A DNA stretch of 9,738 nt from Candidatus Moraniibacteriota bacterium (lineage in GTDB: Bacteria > Patescibacteriota > Minisyncoccia > Moranbacterales > UBA1568). Below, piece after piece: positions 1 to 6,168 of the stretch. The translations under genes and the position numbers were made by a program. Below the pieces are notes generated by a model. That model searched no databases and had not been told where the DNA came from. It worked only from the letters and a program-made list of their open reading frames with translations. Positions within the stretch are counted from its first letter, which is position 1; each line of letters starts with the position of its first letter. The DNA is taken from NCBI GenBank assembly GCA_030690925.1, contig JAUYFO010000079.1, positions 1 to 9,738 of the forward strand, read 5' to 3'.

Positions 1-50
1 CGATACGAAAATACTCCATAGCCTTGATTTAAAAATTTATAACTTCGCTG

Positions 51-121
51 AGCGGGTAAGGAGAATCGAACTCCTCGCTTAACCTTGGGAAGGTCATGTA
101 TTGCCACTATACTATACCCGC
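51..121 (-). tRNA. tRNA-Gly (anticodon CCC)
   Basis: Read on the minus strand, the sequence folds into a complete cloverleaf. The 7-bp acceptor stem is GCGGGTA/TACCCGC, the D stem is GTAT/ATAC with GG in its loop, and the anticodon stem TGACC/GGTTA contains one G-T pair. The anticodon loop is TTCCCAA, with anticodon CCC at 87-89. A 4-nt variable region is followed by the T arm AGGAG-TTCGATT-CTCCT. The discriminator base is U, as usual for bacterial tRNA-Gly. The next bases are CAG, so the 3' CCA is not encoded and must be added by the CCA-adding enzyme. This isoacceptor reads GGG codons. Confidence 0.96.
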
Positions 122-140
122 TTTACTACCGAATGAGACC

Positions 141-169
141 AGTGTACCGCACTTTTGAGTGTCTGTCTA
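141..169 (-). promoter_or_regulatory. candidate sigma70-type promoter of the tRNA-Gly gene
   Basis: On the minus strand TAGACA (-35, 5 of 6 consensus bases) is followed after exactly 17 nt by TACACT (-10, 4 of 6). Transcription would begin around position 134, about a dozen nucleotides before the mature 5' end of the tRNA at 121. Spacing and position fit well, but the call rests only on consensus matching. Confidence 0.45.
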
Positions 170-221
170 AACAGCGGTGCGACCGTAGACACCACGTCTC
201 TTTTCTGGTACACTACGAAAG

Positions 222-227
222 TATAAT
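222..227 (+). promoter_or_regulatory. candidate -10 box upstream of the DUF4012 gene
   Basis: A perfect TATAAT lies 17 nt before the start codon at 245. No convincing -35 box is seen at the right distance. If it is used, the mRNA would start near 234 and leave a leader of only about 10 nt made entirely of pyrimidines, so the gene would be almost leaderless. Confidence 0.4.
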
Positions 228-244
228 TTCTTTTTTTCTCTCTC

Positions 245-1657
245 ATGCTCGCTTTTTTCACCAAAGGACGTCTCATCGTCCTCGTTGTTGTTTTGGTTCT
301 TTTAGGAGGTGGTGTCTATACCTTTTTCTACGCCAAAGAGCATAAGGCTGAGTTTGCCGCCGGCTCGCTCAATCTCTTCCAGAAGGTCTCACGGCTGCTC
401 CCCTTAGCCCCTGACACCAAAAAAGAAATTGAAGTGGTAAACCAGCTGGTTGCCGAGCTGACCAAGCAGGATGACCGAATCCGGGTTTTTCTTGTCCTCC
501 TGCAAAATGCTGATGAAATCCGCCCGGGTGGTGGTTTCTTGGGACAATACGCTATCATCAAAACCAAAAACGGAGCAGTGCTATCGACCTTTGTCGAAGA
601 TGCCAACCTTCTCGATCAACGCATCGTCACCAAGATTACTCCGCCCTATCCATTTTTTCGGAAGCTTCAGCTCAAAAAATGGAAGTTTCGTGATTCCAAT
701 TTCTCGCCTGACTTTCCGACCAACGCTGAAAAAGCCCAGTATTTCTATCGCCTAGCCGGTGGTCGGGAAAAATTTGATGGAGTCATTGCTGTCAATTCTC
801 GAGTGTTCGACAATATTCTCAGTATCACCGGGCCGATCCAAATTCCCGGCGATTCCAATGTCTACACCAGTACCGATGGCTCCTACAAGCTTGAAGAGCG
901 GGTAGAGAGGGCCTATCTCGGTGAGGATGTCCCCGCTGAGCTGAAGCAAAATCGCAAAGTCATCATGAAGAAGCTGGCAGCCGAAATCATGAAGCGCGTC
1001 GCTACGGTGCAGAATATCCCCAAACTGGCCGAATTCGCCCAAAACGAACTGCGCAACCGCGACATCATGCTCTACTTCGCCGACCAGAATCTCCAAAGCC
1101 TTGTGGAGAGCGTCCACTGGGACGGATCGGTGGCCAAGGATTGGGACGGCGACTACCTCATGCTGGTCGATGCCAACATGGGAGCCCTCAAGACTGACTA
1201 CTATGTCCGCCGCAAGCTCGACTACACCGTCGATTTTACTGGCGAGAAACCGACTGGGACACTGGTGTATACCTACTCCAACACTGCTCCACGCGGTGAC
1301 TGGCGTACCAGTGACTACCACACCTATCTGCGAGCCTTCGTACCGAAAGGCTCCGTCATGCTGGAGCGCAAGTGGATCAACGCCGTCATTACCAATGAAG
1401 ACTTTAACAAAACCTACTTCGGCGGCTTCGTGGATGTCGAGATTGGCCAGAGTGATGTCATGACTACTCTCAGATATGAACTGCCAGGAACGATCACTGC
1501 TGAAAATTACAAGCTCCTCATTCAGAAACAATCTGGTGTCGGCACCCTGCCTGTAGCAGTCCATATCAAAACCAAGGATGGTAAAACGTACGATCAGAAT
1601 ACCGACCTCTTAAAAGACCTCAACTTCACCATCCAAGAAGTAGAAGAAAAGAATTAA
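245..1657 (+). CDS. DUF4012 domain-containing membrane-anchored protein
   Basis: This 470-residue protein has a short basic N-terminus and one hydrophobic segment at residues about 9-29, which looks like an uncleaved signal anchor leaving the rest outside the membrane. Residues 80-110 carry the DUF4012 hallmark, VFLVLLQNADEIRPGGGFLG followed by a Y/I-rich strand and KNG. Near residues 340-375 is the second typical block, YSNTAP...YLRAFVPKGS. DUF4012 proteins are common in CPR bacteria, Chloroflexi and Actinobacteria; their function is not established, and a cell-surface role is usually assumed. The start at 245 is supported because it places the anchor at the N-terminus, although the leader is CT-rich with no Shine-Dalgarno. 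The gene diverges from the tRNA and is followed 72 bp later by thrS on the same strand, with no terminator visible between them. The family call is confident; the function is unknown. Confidence 0.9.
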   Translation: MLAFFTKGRLIVLVVVLVLLGGGVYTFFYAKEHKAEFAAGSLNLFQKVSRLLPLAPDTKKEIEVVNQLVAELTKQDDRIRVFLVLLQNADEIRPGGGFLGQYAIIKTKNGAVLSTFVEDANLLDQRIVTKITPPYPFFRKLQLKKWKFRDSNFSPDFPTNAEKAQYFYRLAGGREKFDGVIAVNSRVFDNILSITGPIQIPGDSNVYTSTDGSYKLEERVERAYLGEDVPAELKQNRKVIMKKLAAEIMKRVATVQNIPKLAEFAQNELRNRDIMLYFADQNLQSLVESVHWDGSVAKDWDGDYLMLVDANMGALKTDYYVRRKLDYTVDFTGEKPTGTLVYTYSNTAPRGDWRTSDYHTYLRAFVPKGSVMLERKWINAVITNEDFNKTYFGGFVDVEIGQSDVMTTLRYELPGTITAENYKLLIQKQSGVGTLPVAVHIKTKDGKTYDQNTDLLKDLNFTIQEVEEKN

Positions 1658-1670
1658 AGAATCCAAAAAC

Positions 1671-1700
1671 TTGTCGAAAGAGCCCAAGAAGCACTATGCT
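1671..1700 (+). promoter_or_regulatory. possible promoter upstream of thrS
   Basis: TTGTCG (1671-1676) and TATGCT (1695-1700) are separated by 18 nt, each matching 4 of 6 sigma70 consensus bases. Initiation would fall near 1707 and give a roughly 23-nt leader to the thrS start. Co-transcription with the upstream DUF4012 gene is equally possible. Confidence 0.28.
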
Positions 1701-1729
1701 ACAACAATCTAACTCCTTTTCCACTCCTT

Positions 1730-2995
1730 ATGTCGAGCAAAGATAAAAATCCTGAAGAAGAAAGTACTCTCGCCCAAAATGATCACCGCCGCCTAGGGAA
1801 GGAACTCGGACTCTTTACCTTTTCTGACCTAGTAGGCTCCGGACTCCCCCTGTGGCTTCCTAAAGGCGCCACAATACGACGTATTCTCGAACGCTTTATC
1901 ACCGATACCGAAATCGCTTGGGGCTACTCTCACGTCTATACTCCCGACATTGCCAAGCTTGACCTCTACAAGACTTCGGGACACTATCCTTACTACAAGG
2001 ATTCCATGTATGCGCCTATTATCATCGATGAGCACGAATTCATGCTCCGCCCGATGACCTGCCCGCACCACTTCCAAATTTATACCGACCGCCCACGGAG
2101 CTATCGTGAACTCCCCATGCGCATCGCAGAATTAGCCAAGCTCTACCGCTATGAAGGCTCTGGGGAACTCTCTGGGCTGGTGAGAGTACGCAGTTTCTGT
2201 CTGGCCGATGCTCATATCATTTGTACCGACAAGAACCAAGCAGCCGAAGAAGTAAGTAAGGCACTCGATCTCATCGAATACATTGCAACTGTTTTTGGTC
2301 TGAAGCTCGGAGAAAACTATTCCTACCGTTTATCACTCGGCGATCGTACTGATGATAAAAAGTATTACAAAAATGATGCTGCTTGGGATGAAGGAGAGAC
2401 AATGCTTCGTTCTGTCCTGAAAGATCGAAACGGCGCATTCGTTGAAGCTGCCAATGAGGCTGCCTTCTATGGTCCGAAAATCGATATCCAAATGAAGGAT
2501 GCTCGCGGGAAAGAAAATACCGCCTTCACAGTCCAGTACGACTTCTGTATGCCAGATCGTTTCAACCTCACCTACGTCGATGCTGATGGGAAAGAAAAAC
2601 GCCCTGTAGTGGTCCATCGCTCTTCTATCGGTGCTATCGAACGAGTCATCGCTTTTCTCATCGAACACTACGCCGGAGCTTTCCCTGTCTGGCTAGCACC
2701 AGTCCAGGTGGTAGTACTCCCTATCGGCGAAGCACACCAAGCCTATGCCGAAAAGGTAGCCAAAGAACTTCAACAGCACGATATCCGCGTAGAAGTTGAT
2801 GCTTCCAACGAATCACTCGGCAAACGTATCCGCAGTGCTAAAATGCAAAAGACTCCCTATCTCATGGTCGTCGGAGACAAAGAAGTGGCCGCGAAGACTG
2901 TGTCTCTGGAACACCGAAGCGAAGGCTCTCTCGGAGTAGAGAGCGTGGAACAAGCCCTAACACTCATCAGCGAAGTTATCGCCACCAAAAAGTAG
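1730..2995 (+). CDS. thrS: threonyl-tRNA synthetase lacking the TGS and editing domains
   Basis: This cytoplasmic class II aminoacyl-tRNA synthetase charges tRNA-Thr with threonine using ATP. The catalytic core occupies residues about 17-320. The three expected zinc ligands are visible: C111 in MLRPMTCPHH, H162 in ADAHIIC and H296 in VVVHRSSIGAIER. Motif 2 is RYEGSGELSGLVRVRSF, and motif 3 runs from the H296 block into the GAFPVWLAP segment. The HGTP anticodon-binding domain fills residues about 322-421. Usual bacterial ThrRS is about 640 residues; here the N-terminal TGS domain and the N2 domain that hydrolyses Ser-tRNA(Thr) are absent, and only about 16 polar residues precede the core. The upstream DNA belongs to another complete gene, so this is not a missed start. 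The leader at 1711-1729 is CT-rich with no Shine-Dalgarno. The gene converges with the P-type ATPase gene across a hairpin-rich spacer. Confidence 0.96.
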   Translation: MSSKDKNPEEESTLAQNDHRRLGKELGLFTFSDLVGSGLPLWLPKGATIRRILERFITDTEIAWGYSHVYTPDIAKLDLYKTSGHYPYYKDSMYAPIIIDEHEFMLRPMTCPHHFQIYTDRPRSYRELPMRIAELAKLYRYEGSGELSGLVRVRSFCLADAHIICTDKNQAAEEVSKALDLIEYIATVFGLKLGENYSYRLSLGDRTDDKKYYKNDAAWDEGETMLRSVLKDRNGAFVEAANEAAFYGPKIDIQMKDARGKENTAFTVQYDFCMPDRFNLTYVDADGKEKRPVVVHRSSIGAIERVIAFLIEHYAGAFPVWLAPVQVVVLPIGEAHQAYAEKVAKELQQHDIRVEVDASNESLGKRIRSAKMQKTPYLMVVGDKEVAAKTVSLEHRSEGSLGVESVEQALTLISEVIATKK

Positions 2996-3023
2996 TGTTC
3001 AGACAATAACAGGTATTTACCCC

Positions 3024-3137
3024 AGGGCAAGCCCTCCACTCAAAAACGAACTGCTGTTCGTTTCTTTCCGCGGCAAGCCGCGGGGTATGCCACCTGATTT
3101 TACCGGCACTGCGTTCGGAAACGAAAGCAAGCTTTCG
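3024..3137. repeat. cluster of four small hairpins, three with CAAG loops
   Basis: Four perfect inverted repeats lie in the convergent spacer. They are AGGG-CAAG-CCCT (3024-3035), an 8-bp stem AAACGAAC/GTTCGTTT with loop TGCT (3044-3063), CCGCGG-CAAG-CCGCGG (3068-3083) and CGAAAG-CAAG-CTTTCG (3122-3137). Three share the same four-base loop although their stems differ. None except perhaps the second has a following T-tract, so they are not ordinary terminators. They could be REP-like elements or mRNA 3'-end stabilisers. No open frame of coding quality covers the spacer. Confidence 0.6.
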
Positions 3138-3162
3138 CTTCACTCACTTCGTTTGGTAATAA

Positions 3163-3200
3163 AAAATCCGCCCTGAGTTTGTTGAAGGGTGGATTTTTTT
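3163..3200. terminator. bidirectional Rho-independent terminator
   Basis: A 12-bp stem, AAAATCCGCCCT (3163-3174) against AGGGTGGATTTT (3186-3197) with a single G-T pair, encloses an 11-nt loop. The plus strand ends in seven T residues. The minus strand also ends in a T run, complementary to the A run beginning at 3161. It therefore can stop transcription from thrS on the plus strand and from the minus-strand ATPase operon. It begins just 1 base beyond the ATPase stop codon, but about 165 bp after the thrS stop. Confidence 0.85.
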
Positions 3201-3201
3201 G

Positions 3202-5730
3202 CTATGCTCGAGCGGTCGTATGAACATGACGGTAATAGAAGTGCTTGACGGCCTCGGTGGCAAAGAAATAGCCGATAGCCAAAACCCCGACAAACAAGAG
3301 AATCTGCGGAGTAGGCAGTACGAAGTGCAGTGGCGTGGCTACAAAAGGAATAAAGGGCAAACTCAGTGCTCCCAAAAGTACGACAACAGAAAGAACGGTC
3401 AGGGTCAGGGAAGCGCGGCGTGCCCTGAAAAAGGCGAATCGAGTGCGAAGAGAAAAAATCAAGATTACTTCTGTCAAAAGACTCAGCAGAAACCACGCTG
3501 TCTGCAGTGTCTCCGGAGATACCCGATAGAGCGCCCCAAACAAAATGAAGTCGAACACTGAACTCACCCCTCCCAGGAGTGTCGCCATAAGAACCACGCT
3601 GTGCACCTGGTAGTTCTTCGGTTTTTCCAACTCCTCGGCATCTACCGTGTCGGTAGCAATCGCGATCATCGGGAAATCAGAAAGCAAATTCAGGAGCAGA
3701 ATCTGAATCGGCAAAAGCGGGAGAAAGGGAATGAAGAGTGAGGCCAGGGCGACCGAATAGAAGTTCCCGAAATTTGATGTTAACGTAATCTTGAGATACT
3801 TGAGGATATTAGCAAAGATTGTCCGCCCCTCTTCGATACCATCAATCACCGTATGAAGACTCTTTTCCAAGAGCACCACGTCTGCTGCTTCCCTGGCAAT
3901 ATCCGAAGCACCCGCGACCACGATAGCCACATTGGCCAACTTGAGTGCTGGAGCATCATTGATCCCTTCACCCAAGAACCCCACCTCGAATCGTTCTTGC
4001 AGAGTCTTGATAATCTCGTGCTTCTGGCGCGGGGAAACACGAGCAAACACCGCATGTGATGCTATCATCTCACGTCGCAAAGTCTCGGGCATGGCCGCCA
4101 ACTCCTTCCCAGTCACAACGTCTTCTGGTCGTTTGATCAAGCCTACGGCATACCCCACCGCTCCCGCAACATCTTGACTATCACCAGTAATAATCTTCAC
4201 GGCTACATTGAGCGCCTTGGCCCTGGCAATAGTCTTCTTTGCTGTTGATTTCAATCCATCAGCAAAAGCGATCAGCCCCACAAAGTGCAAGTCCTGTTCC
4301 TCATAGACAGAGTAACTGTGATTGGCCGCCAGCGGCTTGCTGGCTACCGCCAATACCCGCTCCCCTCTTTTTCCCGCTGCCGTGACCCAGGCCATCAACT
4401 GCCGTACCGCATAGGTATCCAGATTCTTGGTCCGGTGAAACACTTCTTCTGGCGCTCCACGAACGATCACCTCCTCCCCCTCTGTCCCTGCAAATAGGAC
4501 ACTGTTACGACGACGCTCCGGATCAAAGGGGATCATATCGAGTCGCTTGCCACGCTGGATGGCTTCCCGTTCTCTCACCGTCAGTGCCTGCCACAATGCT
4601 AAGTCAAAAGCATCGTGCAATTTCCCACGATGCGCCGGCTCTGCAAGACAGCTAGCAAAAGCCAACTTGAGACAGTGTCGCTCATCGGCGGCTTTGATGG
4701 CGGTCACCGAGAGCAGATTTTCCGTCAGTGTCCCCGTCTTATCGCAGCACAGTACCTCAATACTCCCCAGATCCTCAATCGCCGACAAGCGCTTCACCAC
4801 CACTTTTTTCTGCGCCAGCCGAAGTGATCCACGAGAAAGAGCAACAGTCAGAATCACGGGCAATGCCTCCGGTACTACCGAGACAGCGAGCGCCAAAGAA
4901 AAAATGAGGAGCTCTACCCCACCGTCGGCACCGGAACCCTTGATAAGGAGATTGGCTATGTACACGATTGTCAGAGTAAACAGCACCAGCTTCATGATGA
5001 AACGACTGAACTGATGGATACCCTTTTCGAAAGCTGTCTCCCTCACCGTCTCTTCGGTCAAAAGAGCGATATCGCCGAGAGCCGTATCCTTACCGGTTGC
5101 AAAGACCACGCCCTCTCCCCGTCCACTGGTGACCACTGTTCCGGCAAAGCCGATGTTCTTAGCTTCGTAGATCTCGACGGCCGGTACATCGAGCAAGGCG
5201 GCAGTTTTCGGTACGGCCACAGACTCGCCGGTCATCAGACTCTCGTCAAGTTCGAAAGCGCTGGTCTCCAAAAAACGAATATCTGCTGGCAAACGGTCCC
5301 CCGCCTCCACCAGCACGATGTCTCCTGGTACCACTTCGGTACTCTCCACCCGCAACACCTTGCCCTCTCGGCGCACCTGGGCATGAACGACCAGGTAGCG
5401 CTTGAGCAAACGCAGTGCCCTGGCCGAATGATATTCCTGATAGGTTTCCAGAATCAGGTTGATCGAGATGAAAATCAAGATGAAAATACCCTCAATGTAA
5501 TCCCCAAGAAAAAAAGACAAGCCGGCAGCAGCCAACAAAAGGTAGAGGAACGACGAAAAGAATCGTTGCTTGAGGGCTCTCAGGAAAGCCGAGGCGTGAT
5601 GAGAAACTTGGTTGTCACCATCATGAAGCAAACGTTTTTTTGCTTCTGTACGCATCAAACCCTGGCGCGAGCTCCCCAGCTCTACCAAGATATTTTCCCC
5701 TGCCTCTGCGGCAAAATTCTTCCACACCAT
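3202..5730 (-). CDS. P-type cation-translocating ATPase, MgtA-like (probable Mg2+ or other divalent cation transporter)
   Basis: This 842-residue integral membrane pump couples ATP hydrolysis to cation transport. Residues 1-50 form the cation-ATPase N domain. Two membrane helices lie at about 56-98, then the actuator motif TGES at 167-170, M3-M4 with PEALP at 287-291, the phosphorylated D330 in CDKTGTLTEN, the nucleotide-binding RGAPE at 424-428 (family KGAPE) and TGDS at 515-518. The hinge reads GEGIND at 587-592. The M5-M6 segment SNFGNFYSVALASLFIPFLP and the C-terminal FDFILF...TAWFL...LRT...FYYR pattern resemble MgtA/MgtB (P3B) more than SERCA-type Ca2+ pumps; E. coli MgtA is about 900 residues. 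The hinge normally has Asp (GDGxND), but Glu588 is present here. It is probably the last gene of an operon with the RNHCP gene, 43 bp upstream, and ends at a strong terminator. No Mg2+-responsive leader was seen. Substrate is inferred from similarity only. Confidence 0.92.
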   Translation of the reverse strand: MVWKNFAAEAGENILVELGSSRQGLMRTEAKKRLLHDGDNQVSHHASAFLRALKQRFFSSFLYLLLAAAGLSFFLGDYIEGIFILIFISINLILETYQEYHSARALRLLKRYLVVHAQVRREGKVLRVESTEVVPGDIVLVEAGDRLPADIRFLETSAFELDESLMTGESVAVPKTAALLDVPAVEIYEAKNIGFAGTVVTSGRGEGVVFATGKDTALGDIALLTEETVRETAFEKGIHQFSRFIMKLVLFTLTIVYIANLLIKGSGADGGVELLIFSLALAVSVVPEALPVILTVALSRGSLRLAQKKVVVKRLSAIEDLGSIEVLCCDKTGTLTENLLSVTAIKAADERHCLKLAFASCLAEPAHRGKLHDAFDLALWQALTVREREAIQRGKRLDMIPFDPERRRNSVLFAGTEGEEVIVRGAPEEVFHRTKNLDTYAVRQLMAWVTAAGKRGERVLAVASKPLAANHSYSVYEEQDLHFVGLIAFADGLKSTAKKTIARAKALNVAVKIITGDSQDVAGAVGYAVGLIKRPEDVVTGKELAAMPETLRREMIASHAVFARVSPRQKHEIIKTLQERFEVGFLGEGINDAPALKLANVAIVVAGASDIAREAADVVLLEKSLHTVIDGIEEGRTIFANILKYLKITLTSNFGNFYSVALASLFIPFLPLLPIQILLLNLLSDFPMIAIATDTVDAEELEKPKNYQVHSVVLMATLLGGVSSVFDFILFGALYRVSPETLQTAWFLLSLLTEVILIFSLRTRFAFFRARRASLTLTVLSVVVLLGALSLPFIPFVATPLHFVLPTPQILLFVGVLAIGYFFATEAVKHFYYRHVHTTARA

Positions 5731-5773
5731 ACGCTGTCTGTTTTGTTTTTTCTTTTGACGACGATTAGTCCTA

Positions 5774-6163
5774 TCAGCTCCGAGCTACTCTCTTCCGCGC
5801 CAACTCAAGTAATGCTTCAAAGTCATCCTGCTCATGCACTTTATTCTTCCGCACCATACCGCAGTGTATACAACGTTGTATCAATTTTTCTTGACCACGC
5901 TCCTTCTCACACGAAAGTGGCTCCATCAAACCACCACATACTGCGAGACGATCACCCGGAAACACATCGACGTGCTTGCTGTACAGGCATCGGGGACAAT
6001 GATTAGTATAGCCGTTCCCCATAACCGCCAGACCACAGTGTCCGCACAAAAAGTCTTCCTTCCGTTTTTGAAAAGTCTTACTGGTATTCATGAGTGCATG
6101 ACAAAATCTCTTCTCATAGTATAGCAGTTTTTGACAACGCTGCCTCGTCTGAGTCTGTTCCAT
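5774..6163 (-). CDS. RNHCP domain zinc-ribbon protein
   Basis: This 129-residue protein matches the RNHCP family. The block DFLCGHCGLAV (37-47) is followed by YTNHCPRCLYSKHVDVFPGD (52-71), CGGLMEP (76-82) and a final CIHCG (98-102). The cysteine pairs C40/C43, C56/C59 and C98/C101, with C76, suggest one or two structural zinc sites. The name-giving RNHCP reads TNHCP here. The family has no established function; a role in nucleic-acid binding is only a guess from the fold type. Residues 1-24 are an extra stretch before the conserved core, and Met25 (start at 6091) is a plausible alternative start. The ATG at 6163 was kept because it lies 5 bp after the upstream gene, has a weak AGAG just before it, and suggests translational coupling. 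The stop is TGA, showing that UGA is a stop codon in this genome. Confidence 0.88.
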   Translation of the reverse strand: MEQTQTRQRCQKLLYYEKRFCHALMNTSKTFQKRKEDFLCGHCGLAVMGNGYTNHCPRCLYSKHVDVFPGDRLAVCGGLMEPLSCEKERGQEKLIQRCIHCGMVRKNKVHEQDDFEALLELARKRVARS

Positions 6164-6168
6164 TTTCT

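Noticed and set aside
1..19. A possible gene start on the minus strand (ATG at 19, reading MEYFRI to the window edge), with AAGG just before it.
   Set aside because: Only six codons are visible and the AAGG is just 2 nt from the ATG, too close for a functional Shine-Dalgarno.
752..1564. A long minus-strand open frame of 270 codons inside the DUF4012 gene.
   Set aside because: It lies antisense to a gene with clear family motifs, and its translation shows no recognisable domain; it is a shadow of GC-rich coding.
1696..1746. A 16-codon frame (MLQQSNSFSTPYVEQR) overlapping the start of thrS, as a possible leader peptide.
   Set aside because: It contains only one threonine codon, has no ribosome binding site and no attenuator hairpin follows it, so there is no support for thrS attenuation.
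3202..5730. SERCA-type Ca2+ pump as the identity of the P-type ATPase.
   Set aside because: The M5-M6 region and C-terminal helices resemble MgtA (SNFGN, FIPFLP, FD...TAWFL...LRT), and M4 reads PEALP rather than PEGLP.
5014..6006. A 330-codon plus-strand open frame opposite the pump and RNHCP genes.
   Set aside because: Its translation is rich in His, Gln and Ser with no domain pattern, and it spans two recognised genes on the other strand.
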